Assembly (NCBI RefSeq): GCF_022965805.1
Contig: NC_133114.1
Location: 2,626,761-2,690,760, forward strand
Length of the DNA: 64,000 bases
Reading direction: 5' to 3'
Origin: Primulina eburnea
Taxonomy: Eukaryota; Streptophyta; Magnoliopsida; Lamiales; Gesneriaceae
A program made the position numbers and the translations under genes. How positions within the stretch are numbered: position 1 is the stretch's first letter; the number at the start of each line of letters is the position of its first letter. The notes beneath the pieces are model-generated. The model had not been told where the DNA came from, searched no databases, and saw only the letters and a program-made list of their open reading frames with translations. This document shows, piece after piece, positions 1-11,408 of this stretch.

Positions 1-409
1 TCACTCTACTGCTGCACAAGAAGCAACTCAGGCTGTTGATGTGGCACTTCCAGAAGGTAACCAAGAAGCTCAACCAGCAGACTAGACTATGGAAGAATCA
101 GATGCTGTTCAATCCTTATCACTGCCAAATTTGGAGAAATTTTCTGCTTAGCATCAAGCAAAAATGGAAGCTCTGCTGAATGTTCCATCTGAATCTAATC
201 AAGTTGTTGAGCCTCTGGAAACCACAGACACAGCTGTTGTTTTGCCCCTAACCAGAAGACAGAGCAGAACCTGAACTATCTACTGCTGCTGAAAGAACTT
301 CTGCAGAACCGTCTACTGCTCCATCTACTGCTCCACAAGAATTTGTCCCTTCTACTACACTGATCGTCCCTCCTTCTAGATCACTTGCTCACATCGCTCA
401 CATTGCAGA
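1..409 (+). pseudogene. Env-like ORF of Sirevirus-type copia, decayed 5' part
   Basis: Acidic, Ser/Thr/Pro/Glu-rich coding remnant that resembles the env-like region at 60778-61593 in composition and in its position before a coiled-coil ORF. It has several in-frame stops and frame changes, for example TAG near 85. Its end joins in frame with sequence at 2160 if the solo LTR 410-2159 is removed, so the two blocks were once one ORF. The start lies left of the window. Function of such ORFs is unknown; 'env-like' is only a positional name used for Sireviruses. Confidence 0.6.
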
Positions 410-2159
410 TGTAAGGACCGTGTATCGTATTATCGTAAACACTGTGTGATTATCGATAATTTATGAAACTGTCATGTGATTATGTATATGATGTATATTA
501 TGAGAATAAAAATGAGAAAATACATATTGAATATGAATTGACGTTATAAGAGCTTGAGTGGGAAGCCGGACGCCAATAAGTACAAAATTTAAAACTTTGT
601 ACAGAAAATGTGGCGCTCGAGCGGTAGAAAGTGACCGCCCGAGCGCCAAGGGTATATGAAATTTGTGCTCGGCATAACATGCCGCGCCCGAGCGGTAATT
701 TTTGACCGCCCGAGCGCGGTACAAGCAAAATACGGGGGCAGAATGTCTCGCGCTCGGGCGCGAGAATTCTACCGCCCGATCGTGAGAACGGTGGAGATAA
801 GAATGAAATTTCTTCTTCTTTTTCTTCATTCGATTTTAAGCAACTTCGAGAGAGAAGTTAAAAGCTTCGATTTTCTTCCGTCCAAATCGATTTGAAACAC
901 TGTCTAAACGCGAAACAAATTATATATTTGTGATCTTCGCGTCGAGGGCTTCTGACTGAGGTAACTTTCTTCTGGTTTCAGCAGCTTTAAATATCAAAGT
1001 GCTGGAATAACATGTATTTGAAGTTGAATTTCTTATATGTAATAGAATAACCGACAAGAAACTAATATTCGAAGTCGGAATTGAATTATGATACGATTTT
1101 GATTTGATATAAAATTTTGAAGTTTCAAAAGATATTTGAAACTCATATTAATGATTTTGGATCATGTTATTGATGTAGATAAAGTGTTATATCAATATCT
1201 TCAGGCTACATCAATTGGAAACGAAGAATTGAGGTATGTTGCGAGCGGTTAACATACGACAGGTATCTGTATTATATGATATATGTTTGACTGATTGAAT
1301 TGAGAATATATGTCTATATGCCCTATGTGATGATTTGATGTGGCATACATGGCATTTTGATTGGAGTATCGATGTAAAATAAATATTTTGTTAACACACA
1401 TCGTTTGATGCATACATCGATACATGACATGCACGTTGAGCTATGATCCTTGGAAACCTTGATATGATTTGATTGGATTATGGGGTTTGTGAACACAATG
1501 CTATGTTTGGTATTATATGACCCTTAAAACATAGAAATTTGAGGCCCCAATGATTGGATATGAGATTTGGGATTTGATGGCGTTTTGTCGACGCTATCAT
1601 ACGAGTATCCCTTATTGAGGCCGGTGTGCCAGCTCGAGCATTGATTTGATAGCGATTCGTTTGATTCTGACATGTGCTCAGTGGATGGGCATTTGACCTG
1701 ACACCTCCACGACATACATGCATTGCATACCATATATCATTGTTTAGATATCTGTGGTATATATGATGGTTGTTCCATACGGAGCTTTGCTCATCCCCAA
1801 GGGGGGTTGTTGTTGTCTTTGTGTGTGGACAATGGTAGGTACTCCAGGATATCAGGAGACTGGATAGGGTACTTCTAGAGGGAACCACAGCTTGGGCAGA
1901 GGTTTTATGTTTTATTCCCAGTATATATGTATATGTATCTATATACCGGGGCTTGTCCCGAGGATATGAGATGTTTGTAAGTGATTGGATTTGATTACCT
2001 GTGGGCATGTTTGATGATACAAGATTAAATACTATTTTTAGTATTCAAACAAAATGATTTGGGCTCATTGTAAAAAAAATTAAAACTCGTTTTCCGCTGT
2101 AATTAATTAACCCTAATCAGATTGTGTTATAATAACGATTAGGAGCTAAGGGCCCCACA
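410..2159 (+). mobile_element. Ty3/gypsy solo LTR, 1750 bp
   Basis: Begins TGTAAGGACCG and ends GGGCCCCACA, matching the ends of the gypsy LTR at 36724 (TGTAATGCCCGG to GGTCCCCACA). Flanks are gcaga (405-409) and acaga (2160-2164), a 5-bp target-site duplication with one change. No internal retroelement sequence lies next to it, so it is a solo LTR left by LTR-LTR recombination. It carries three GC-rich inverted repeats, as the 36724 LTR does. The orientation is taken from that similarity. It interrupts the env-like ORF of the surrounding copia element. Confidence 0.85.
612..784 (+). repeat. Three GC-rich inverted repeats inside solo LTR
   Basis: Units start at about 612, 684 and 748 (spacing 72 and 64). 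The first two carry a left arm of the type GCGCYCGAGCGGT, an 8-nt spacer and a right arm ACCGCCCGAGCGC. The third is degenerate. The same array occurs in both LTRs of the element at 36724-45644. The conserved layout suggests a cis-regulatory or structural role, which is inference. Confidence 0.75.
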
Positions 2160-2831
2160 ACAGAAATCAAGCAGCGTTTTCTACAAAGATCTCCATCCCC
2201 AGAAGAAGAACAATTGGATCTTGAATTTCAGATAGATGTACTGAAAATAGATCTTAACAATCTCTCAGGGACAGCAAAACAGTTGTGTTTTGAACATGCT
2301 GGTGAAGTTAGTGCTACCAAATTCTTCCGTGACCGCATATCTAAAGAAGTCACTCGCACGGCAGAATCTTTGGCCAAGCTGCATGCTGAAACCAGTATCT
2401 TCAGACAAAATGTTTTCACAAGTCAGACTAAAATCTTGATCGGTCAAGCTGATATCATTAAAACTGTCTCTGATCATGATTCATCTATTATCTCAGTCTC
2501 CAACAACGTTGCAGCCTTGGATGCGAAGCTCGAAACTGTTGATGCCAAGATTAAGTCCCAATCTCAATATCTTCATGCTCTTAATGAACGAGTTTCGAAT
2601 CAAGCACCATATCTGGAGATGCTGAATAATGGAATTCTTACTCTTACTGGCCGAGTAGATGACTTACTCACTCTAGTTCAAGCTAATGATGCCAAAAAGG
2701 GGGAATCAGAAGGCAGAAATGGAGAAGGCAGAACTGGAGATGGCAGATATCATGCAAAATCTTCTTTCAGAAATCAAGATCCTCAGGATGAGGAAACTAT
2801 GTTCAGGGACATTGGCACTGACGATTAAACT
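2160..2831 (+). pseudogene. Env-like coiled-coil ORF of Sirevirus-type copia, 3' part
   Basis: Open for about 220 codons, ending at TAA 2829-2831. The protein is hydrophilic, with heptad-like runs of Leu/Ile/Val and many Gln, Asn, Lys and Glu, typical of a long coiled coil. The tail is Gly/Glu/Arg-rich. The ORF at 61578-61967 has the same position (just before the polypurine tract and 3' LTR) and the same character. There is no ATG at the left edge because the reading frame came from before the solo LTR insertion. There is no signal peptide or membrane span in this part, so the envelope label rests on position only. Confidence 0.65.
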
Positions 2832-2954
2832 TTTACATTTACTGCTTATTTGCTTATCGATTGCTTATTTACTTATCAATTATCTTGTTATAAACTTTAT
2901 CTACATTATATTATAACTGTTACTCTTCATATTTACTAACATCTAGGTTTAAGC

Positions 2955-2974
2955 ATCACCACAAAGGGAGAAAT
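2955..2974 (+). other. Polypurine tract before Sirevirus 3' LTR
   Basis: Purine run AAAGGGAGAAA directly precedes the LTR start TGTTAGAC. The second Sirevirus-like element has AAAGGGGAGAAA in the same place (62110-62121). It primes plus-strand DNA synthesis in LTR retrotransposons. Confidence 0.75.
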
Positions 2975-4004
2975 TGTTAGACTTAATTTAATTGTGGTGA
3001 TGAGAGTCAAAATCAGTAGGTCGTGATAGTAGAATCAGAAGACAGTATAAAAAACAGAAGCTCTCGTATCGCTTAAACAGAAGCAGTACTTTTCGAGTAC
3101 TTAACGGCTTCTAATAAGTAGAACTTAGAAGCAGAACTTAACGACCTTCGTTTGAACGTTACAAGTCTTAAATGTTACCGTTACTTTACCTAGTACTTGT
3201 ACTAATTACATCATTTAATGTTGTACGAAGTCATTTACTATGCCTTATTAGTTTTGGCATAAAACATAGACTGATTATTCTGAAGCTTTCTGCAGGACTC
3301 TTTTCGGTGATAAAGCTGATTCTACTCAGAAGTCACAGAAGCCGTTTTTTCTTATAGACGTTGGATTCAACAGTTTCTATATATATAAGGATCAACCCTA
3401 TATAGAAAACAATGTTATTATCATTATCAACGTAATGATTTTTCCAACGTTAGTTTGAGCTATCAACAACTACTACTTATCTTCAAGCTCAACATACAGA
3501 AAAGCAGCACACGCTTTATAGTAGATATCTGATCTTCTGAGATCATTTTGTGCTGTTGTTTCTTTACCTCTTCACAAGCTATTCATGTTTTATACATCTT
3601 ATTGAGAAGAGTCTGTAATCTGAAAAATAGTCTTTTCCAGAATTTTGCTGTATTCATTTTATTGTGTTGTGAAACTAAGAGTTTCAGTAGGCAAAGGGTA
3701 AGTCCTACTGATTTATTGTGAAAAACCAAAGTCTTTTAGTGATACCTTCTGGAAACAGAAGAATGGAAGACGTAGAAGATTTCATCTTTGAACTTTCAGA
3801 AACAATCGTTGTCTACTGCCTACTGTTTTATTATTTTCACCCCTAACCATCAGATCGTTTCCGCACTAGTTATTGTGATTTGTTGGTTATATATTCGAAC
3901 AAGATAAGGTATAATCTCTAATAGGATTCTAGCACATTTGCAAAAACGTCCAACAAAGGAACGAGTTTATTCACCCCCTCTAAGCTCTATATCGATCTCC
4001 AACA
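2975..4004 (+). repeat. 3' LTR of Sirevirus-type copia element
   Basis: Starts TGTTAGACTT right after the polypurine tract. It ends ATCTCCAACA at 4004, after a segment reading TTCACCCCCTCTAAGCTC that is typical of Sirevirus LTR ends. Beyond it the composite repeat starts (homologous to 47224 onward), which fixes the right border. The next five bases, tgaac, should be the target-site duplication, but the left end of the element is outside the window. Confidence 0.8.
3378..3390 (+). promoter_or_regulatory. Probable TATA box of the Sirevirus LTR
   Basis: TATATATATAAGG lies in the middle of the LTR, the expected place for the U3/R border promoter. Transcription would start about 30 bp downstream. 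Judged from sequence only. Confidence 0.5.
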
Positions 4005-5183
4005 TGAACGATAAAAAAAGTTTTACCAACATACCAAAAATAATTTAATTTTAAATAATAGAATTGATCTTTAATATTTAATTTTTGTTTACTAACATTT
4101 CACAATATTTAAAAATTATGTGATTAGCTTAAAGTTCTCACATATGTCCTTTAAAAAAAACACACACACACACATTTCACACTATTTAAATTGACAAATC
4201 ACACATACATATGAGCTTTTCAGTAGACGCGACATACACTTGATTTGAGAACTTGAATATTTTAGCTCTAAGGCTAATAATAATTAAACTAGAAAAAAGT
4301 TCAATTTTAAGAGTATTGGATAAGTGTGATTTTTCACTTATATTTTCAAGAACATGACATACGTTTATTTTAATTCTATTATAAACTAATTTTACTGTCT
4401 AGAAGAACTACGTAGCTTGAATGCATAGAAACTATGATTTGATCGTTTGAATTATATATTTGAATTCTTCATTCAGTTCACTTGTATTTTCTTGAATTAT
4501 TTGCATTAAATTAATTTATCACTAATTGAATCGCCATATTTAATTAAATCCGAAACTCGAAAAACGAGATTTTGAATAGGACCGTAAGAAAATAAATATT
4601 TGTTTTATGTATATATATAGATTTTGTGAGGCCTAAAAATCATTGAAGTGATTGCAAAAATTATTGTGTTGCTTATTTTATTTGGTATTTGATTTTTAAT
4701 AGGAATATTGAAATTAATATTATATAAAAAATTTCTATTTAACAATTGGGAAATGTAGTACGAAAGAGTGATAATTATTGACTAATAAAGAAGAAGAATT
4801 TATAATATAGACATTGATAGGGATTAAAAATAGTGGATAATCAAATGAAATCGAACCTATAAAATATATCTCTAAATTGATTTTCTCCGCGTAACTCTTT
4901 TACGTAACAAACTCGTATTTGATTTTCTAAAAAAATAAAATTAAGATTATTTAATTACAATACTTAATATAATATTAAATTATTCATTATTTTGTGAAAC
5001 GAGATTTATACTCAATCAAATACTTAAATTTGACATCATACACTCACGATACATATATCATCACTGTTCAGCATATATCTTGTCGACTTTACAGATAATA
5101 AACTTACATTATTTATTAATTATTATAATAAATTAGATAAATTTATTTTTTTGGTAAACTGACAATTGCACTTTATCCTACAA
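4005..5183 (+). repeat. Composite repeat copy A, old LTR-like segment
   Basis: AT-rich non-coding block homologous to 47224-47458 and 50040-53136, with the insertions of copy B absent here. It includes a (CA)n run at 4156-4173. It ends just before a primer-binding-site-like TTGGTATCAGAGCC, so it looks like the LTR of an old retroelement. Its own left end is not recognisable. No ORF is present. Confidence 0.6.
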
Positions 5184-5197
5184 TTGGTATCAGAGCC
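5184..5197 (+). other. Primer binding site of old LTR element (copy A)
   Basis: TTGGTATCAGAGCC matches the plant initiator methionine tRNA-type primer binding site used by most plant copia elements. Copy B has the same site at 53137-53150 with one change. It shows that the segment before it is a retroelement LTR. Confidence 0.65.
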
Positions 5198-5571
5198 AAT
5201 GTCACTGTTTGATTTTCATTGATTGAAAGGAGCATGATTACTGGAAGGGTGATTGTTGTTGTACAATAATTATTCACGTTAGCTTTTGGTAAAGCGGTAA
5301 TTATTTGTTACGATTAGATCTTGATACCGAGACCTCATCCCAAAATTGGGATTTAAAAAAAAAAAACCAAATTTAATATTTGGATAATTAATTCATCAAA
5401 GAAACTTTCCTCTACACACAGCTTTCTCCAGGTAATCAACCATCTTCTTTGTTATTTATTTGGAAAATACTTTTTCATTTATATGCATGTCTCGGTATCT
5501 TTTCATACTAGCAATAAAAAAACTATTGTTTTTGGATTGATTAATTTCAAATATATTCAAATGTATCTTTT
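5198..5571 (+). repeat. Leader fragment of old LTR element, copy A
   Basis: Non-coding sequence following the primer binding site, homologous to 53151-53536. Copy A has a 17-bp insertion relative to B near 5535. At about 5572 copy A passes directly into the copia-X LTR, whereas copy B continues for about 510 bp of other sequence. Confidence 0.55.
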
Positions 5572-6010
5572 AATTGATTGTACATGTACAAGCTCTATAA
5601 TAAAGGAGCCAATAAAGTTATCTAATTAATTATGTGTTTCCAAAGTATTAAATAAATTGGTATGGTTCACCTTATGTATAGAAACTCAGCTCAATTAAAT
5701 CTTCTATGATGAGTCGAAGACTGCTAAGGTTATGCAAGGTTATGGTCCTTGAGATACAGAAAATAATACAGAATATATACGACGGACATATTTTAGGTCT
5801 CTCTCATTCTCCAATCTAAGACAAGAATAAGGTGATCGATTCTCTGTTGTCTTGGAAGATCCATAATTCCGACGTTAGATCAATCGATGGATTCTGGTAC
5901 GTGCTTACCGTTATTTAAATTTTCTGATAACTCGACATGAATTCCTGACATGTTGTAATATATATATTTAATCACATTAATTATATATTTATTTTATTAA
6001 ATCTTCAACA
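5572..6010 (+). repeat. 5' LTR of copia-X, first ~30 bp missing
   Basis: Homologous to the 3' LTR that begins at 20217 and ends at 32884, including the end TCTTCAACA followed by a primer binding site. The first roughly 30 bp of the LTR (TGTTGGAATT onward) are missing at the junction with the older leader, so no target-site duplication can be read on this side. Confidence 0.75.
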
Positions 6011-6012
6011 AG

Positions 6013-6026
6013 TCGTATCAGAGCCA
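6013..6026 (+). other. Primer binding site of copia-X
   Basis: TCGTATCAGAGCCA lies two bases after the LTR end; copy B has TGGTATCAGAGTCA (54180-54193). It is a tRNA-Met type primer binding site with one change here. Confidence 0.7.
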
Positions 6027-7919
6027 TGTTCATGTTGAATTATGAGAATTGTTTATTGATAGATCGGAACAGAAATTATGTTTTATTATCAGATCTGATA
6101 CGATTTCTAGAGTATAAAATTTTTGGATTTAGATCTGTTTTTTTTTAAATAAAAAAAATTATGAATCTGGATCTGAATAAATTCATGCTTTTTGGATCTA
6201 GTATTTTTCGAATTTTACATCCAAAATTTAGAATAATTTTTGAATTAAAATAAAAACCGAAAATTCGATTTTTCTCGAATTAGAGATAGAGCAGCCAAAT
6301 TCAGGGCAAATTGGATGTCTTCCGGCAACCTTCCGGCGGATAATGCATAGGTGTTCTGTTCGCCACATTCAGGCGCTCCACAACTCTCCTAGAGATGTCA
6401 ATGGGGCGGGTATGGTTAAACCTAAGACCCGCCCCATGAAGAAAACTTTGATCTGTTACCCATCCCACCCTGGTTAAAGATTCTTCGGACTCGCCCCACC
6501 TCGAATACGAAATGGGGCCGGGTAGACCTGTGAGACCCGTTTTTTTAAAATGAAAACAGTAATATTCTTATCACATGACTGAATTATGAAACAAACAAGC
6601 ATCTAAATACAACACAATAGAAAACTAATTCATGTCTTCGACCAGACTTAATAATAACAAACAAAGTATTTTCATGACATAATGAATTACACAAAAAAAG
6701 TTACTAGCTCTCCAAAAAAAGTCTTGACATCCCCAAAAATAACTAATAACAGAACTTAAACAGATTAATATAAAATCAGCGAGTAAGCAATATTTCAGAC
6801 ACATTCTTCAGGATCATCTTCCTCTTCAACAAGAATGATGGGACAAGTTGATAAATTACTTGAAGAATTATCTACAAAATTAAAGAGAGAAAGTACATTG
6901 AAAAAATAAAACTGTAATTTAAAACCGTCAAAAATGTAATTTAAAAAGAGAAAGTACAGTAACAAAATTAAAAGAAAGTACAATAACAAAATAAAACTGT
7001 AATTTATTTACCTTCTACCTCACCCCACAACCATCTTCGCGAGCACATCAATTTATATCCATATATATGGGACGGGTAAGGGACGGGTATTATACGACCC
7101 ATAACCCACCCCATACCAGGACGGGTCTGAAAAATTGGACACGATGCCCATCCCTCGACCCATTTAGTATGCCCAAATCCGCCCCAGACGGGGTGGGTCC
7201 ACTGTGGGTCTGGGTAAAATCCGGACCCATTGACATCCCTAAACCCTCCATCAATTGGCCGTAAAAGCCTCTGTACCGATCGAATTTGGTCGAGTTTTCT
7301 TCATGAATCGCCATCTCATGCGCGATTTTTATGTGGCCATATTCCGACCGATTTCAGGCCTAATGCGGGCCGATGACAATGCAAGGGGGATCGCCGCCTT
7401 ATGGGTTGTCTTTTCTGGAGGTATGTCGGAGTTTAGGCGGCGGGTAGCAGTGGATTTTATTGTAGGATTAGGGTTTTCCGAATGGGGGATTTTTGGTTAA
7501 TTTAAGGCCTTGTTTGGCTGTCCAATTTTGAACCAAAATTTTGAAATCCAGAATTTTGAGCTTTTATTAAATTTTGACTTCTGCAATTCTCATTTGTGAA
7601 AATTAAATTCGACCATTTCAAAATTTAATTGCATGAAATAAAATTAATATGAAATTATTCATTATTTTATCGCTTTTGTTTATTTCGATAAAATATTTAT
7701 GGATGAATAATTCTAAGGTACAAATATTTTATTTCTTGCATATTTGGTATCTATGCTTTATTTGACCAAGTTAAAGTAAATTAAATTTTCTTGTGAAAAT
7801 TTTAAGCTAAATTAATATCTTGTATCTCAAATTTGATTAAATTTAAATTACTTGTTAATAAAGTGATTTTTGAGATATATAGATATTATTAAAGTTCAAA
7901 ATAAATTGTATTTTAATTT
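6027..7919 (+). repeat. Copia-X untranslated leader, copy A
   Basis: Non-coding leader between primer binding site and gag, homologous to 54194-55187. It contains a GC-richer block (6290-6385 and 7250-7500) that is contiguous in copy B and is split here by a hAT element. Short ORFs in it are not supported by anything beyond chance. Confidence 0.6.
6390..7241. mobile_element. Non-autonomous hAT element, 852 bp
   Basis: Terminal inverted repeats TAGAGATGTCAATGG and CCATTGACATCCCTA (one mismatch). The 8-bp target-site duplication is aactctcc (6382-6389) and aaccctcc (7242-7249), one mismatch. Copy B keeps the empty site around 54520 (gcgctccataaccctccatc). Subterminal regions are rich in GGGGCGGG/ACCCGCCCC-type motifs. 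No transposase ORF is present, so it needs an autonomous partner. Confidence 0.88.
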
Positions 7920-8475
7920 ATGGGAAAGATAGCCGACCCAAAGGAAGATATTTTTTTGGCCAAATTGCAAACACAATAGATGATTTTAAAGTACATCTAG
8001 ATCTATGTGAAAAATAATCGGTCCAAAGAAAGATTATTTTCTGGCCAGATTTTGTGTACAATATATCTTATTCATGTGCATTTATATCTATACGAAAAAT
8101 AATCTACCCAATGGAAGACTATTTTTTGGTTAGCTTGCGTACATAATAAGTGACAAAAAAATGTGCTTATATCTATGCAGAAAATAATCGGCTCAAAGGA
8201 AGATTATTTTTGTGCCCACATAATTATGTGGTCTTAAAGCATATCAAAAATATGCATAAATTAGTCAACCCAAATAAAGATTGTTTTCTTGCCAAATTGT
8301 ATACACATTATATGATATTAAATTGTGTTAAATTTATGCAGAAAATGATCGGTCCAAATGAAGGTCATTTTCTTGTTAAATTTTGCACAATATGTGGTAT
8401 TAAATATGTGATAATTTTGGATTTATCCATGCATGCAATTTTCGGTCTAAAGAATGGTATATTGTTGGTCAGATT
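7920..8475 (+). repeat. ~85-bp tandem repeats in copia-X leader, each with hairpin
   Basis: Seven degenerate units start at about 7920, 8005, 8090, 8175, 8252, 8336 and 8425. The core reads AATAATCGGTCCAAAGAAAG followed by ATTATTTTCTGGCC. The short arms AAAATAATC and GATTATTTT flank a 12-nt loop and can pair. Copy B keeps the first three units (55188-55422). The position directly before gag suggests an RNA role such as packaging or translation control, which is inference. Confidence 0.75.
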
Positions 8476-8681
8476 TATTATCAATATTTAATAACCATGA
8501 TATTTGAGTGTTATATTTACACATTGTTATTTTAGTTCAAAGACTAAATATCAATGTTGTGCTAGGTACTTTATGGGCCCACCACCTGCATGAATATATT
8601 TTTGTGATTTATTTAATTCAAACATGTGCATGGACTATAATTATTGTGAGTTTTTTGTTCTATTTTGTTATAGCATTTTCT

Positions 8682-8942
8682 ATATCTGCCAACTTGAACA
8701 ACATTCCAGTACTTAATGGCTCAAACTTCAAGGAATGGAAAGAGCATGTTATGTTAGTGCTCGGCTGCATGGATATGGACTATGCGCTAAGGGAAGATCG
8801 CCATGCACCTTTGACCAGTTTAGGAACTGCTGATCAAAATGGTTATTTGGTAAAGTGGGAGCGATCAAATCGCATGAGTCTGATGATTATTCCAGATACT
8901 ATAAGGGGTGCAATTCCGGAAGAAAATGATGCTAAAAAGTTC
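8682..8942 (+). pseudogene. Copia-X gag, N-terminal part
   Basis: Encodes a copia-type Gag N-terminus: Asn-Leu-Asn-Asn-Ile-Pro-Val-Leu, then a NFKEWKEHV motif and LGCMDMDYALR, the usual beginning of UBN2/retrotransposon gag proteins. The codon where such proteins begin is ATA (8682-8684), which may be a mutated ATG. The frame is open from further upstream. It is cut at 8942 by the gypsy element 8943-18296 and resumes in frame at 18302 after the duplicated agttc. Confidence 0.75.
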
Positions 8943-11280
8943 TGTGAGGCCCATTTACTCTAATGACAATTAATGATCAAACAATAATGGTTTGATTTAG
9001 ATTTGCAGTGGAAATGGTTTAAAATAATTTAAAACGAACCTCAAGGCCTAGAAAAAATTTCGGCATGACCTCCCCATAAATAGGACATCCCGAAAAACTC
9101 AAGCATCAGAAAATAATAAAATGACTCAAAACTGACGCTGCGATAAACATATACAGTCACATGCAAGTACCGGCCAGGCACACATCAACAATTCTCAAAC
9201 ATCAATTCAACTAAGCCGACAAGGCTTTAAAATATACTAAAACTGATCCAAACTAAATAATAACATTTCAAACACCCATACAGATACTCGGGATATCTCC
9301 CCGGCAAATAAAATACGACACAGAACTGACACAACTCCAAGACAACCAAAAAGACTAGCTGGGAAACTCCAACGAACTAAAACCAAGCAATCCAACCTCA
9401 ATCCCGAGCTCCACTGGCGGAACCTCGGCTTGATGCTGAAAAACGACTCGGGAGATCTACCATGGTGCCCAATAGCAACCACAGCAGCCCTCCCCAGAAA
9501 ACAACTGAGGTTAGGATTCTGGTATTAAACAGTCCAACAATAACAACAATAACATAAATCATGCACAATCATATAATGAAATGTGATCAGCAATGCATGA
9601 AAGGCTCAACGAGTAACCTGGATAACAGAAGCCAACAAACGGTAAGATAACAACTGGAATAATGCTCGAGCAACAACACATGGGAGCTACATCGTCATGC
9701 AGCTAAACCGCCCTGCTAAGTATGCGAGGTATGCCAAGATGTGCTGAATAACACCCCTGACTCGGCCTCCATACAGCTGATACGCTATAACAGGATGGCA
9801 CAACAGAACGAACTAGATGACACAATCCAGCGCTCACCTCAAAAGGCTGCACTAACCATGGAATTATTCAATCACATCTACGGAATCATGTGTATAGGCC
9901 TATCAGCCACACTATGATCTCGAGATAAACAACAGTGCCAGATAACAACGGATATCAACAATGGGCTAACAAGAACGATATGGCTCAACATGAATGTCAT
10001 AACTGTATGCCCGATGCTAAATGTCAATAATATGTCATAATAATAAACATAGATCAAAACAACGACATTTAACAATTTACAACAGTCAACAAGTCATAAA
10101 CATGATCCATGTAACACAGAATGACAATTACACATAATTTATGTTTTACCGTCGTATGTTACCGAGCTGTAACATACCTATATCACGAAAACGATCTTTA
10201 AGAATGATCAACTAAACTCCCTCAGCCTAGAATTACAAATTAAGCCGAATAATTCCACAACTCATCATTATTTACATTCCAACCATTATCAACTCGATAA
10301 TCCTTAGATTAATTCCAACGATAACAACCATACTATAATATCTTTCAATATCATACAAAACGATTCGACATAATTAATAGGCTCGCCGAATTATACCTCG
10401 AAGATTTCCAATGACCGAACCTACAACAATTATCCAATAAATACGTCAATAGAACGCTATTCGAACGACGAAAACAATTTAAATCAAAATGGCTAAAAAC
10501 CCAACCCCGGGCAGCCTATATATATCAAATAAAGGCTGGAATTAGCAAAAATTTACCAAGATCGGAGTTTAACTACTCGCTATCGGTTTTCAAGGTGATG
10601 CTCGCCGGAGATGACGCCGGAAAACACTATTCACGACCAAAAAACGAACTAAAAACCAGCTGGAAAGCGCAGGAACAGCAAGGTAAGAGTTAAGCTTCAA
10701 ATCCTTGCTCAATATACTCCAAAGAACCAAGAAAAACCAAGCAATAGCTCACCTAAAATCGAACAAGAAACTCGAACAGGAGCAGCCACGAAACAGGGTT
10801 CGATTGGGGCTGAAACGAGCATCAAAAGTAGCGATTCATGGTTCAAAATGAAGCTACTGAAGTAAGGAAGAAAACCCCTCAAATCGTTCGAGATTTCGAC
10901 GCCGGACGGGAAAGTTATGGCTTCTCCAATATGAAGGTAATGAAAGTGACGAAAATGGAGATGGGCTACGGGAATGATTTGGGAAATTGGCTTCTTCCTC
11001 TTCTCTCTCCCATAAGATAAGTTGTGTGTATGTATATGTATATTTAGTTACTAAAAAAATAGCAACACATGCCCAATAATCCCGGTTTGTATTTATTTTG
11101 TTCTCGCATGTTATTTAAACTCTATATGTATTTTATATCATTAAATTCTCTGATATTCTAAAATAGATATTTTTAACACACTTATTGAATTTATTTGGCA
11201 TAAATAATTATTCTAATTTACAACTCAATAATTATTATAATTATGCCAAATTACCGGATAATTAATTATAGGACCTTACA
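8943..11280 (-). repeat. 3' LTR of minus-strand gypsy element
   Basis: 2338 bp, starts TGTGAGGCCC at the duplicated target and ends GGACCTTACA. It is homologous along its length to 16021-18296. It contains a stretch near 11000-11040 that is missing from the other LTR. Followed by the polypurine tract in reverse (CTTCTTAACCCCTTG, 11281-11295). Confidence 0.9.
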
Positions 11281-11408
11281 CTTCTTAACCCCTTGAAACA
11301 AATTTCGTTCTCGAAATTTCTGTTTATACACATACATCTTACATACGATACGAAATCAACAATACAATATTAAGAATCAAACAGATATGGATAAGACGTT
11401 CTCATCTT

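Noticed and set aside
1478..2008. 176-codon minus-strand ORF
   Set aside because: Lies inside a solo LTR, low-complexity composition, no recognisable domain; chance ORF.
8150..8491. 113-codon ORF in the copia-X leader
   Set aside because: It follows the 85-bp leader repeats; the frame is not kept in copy B.
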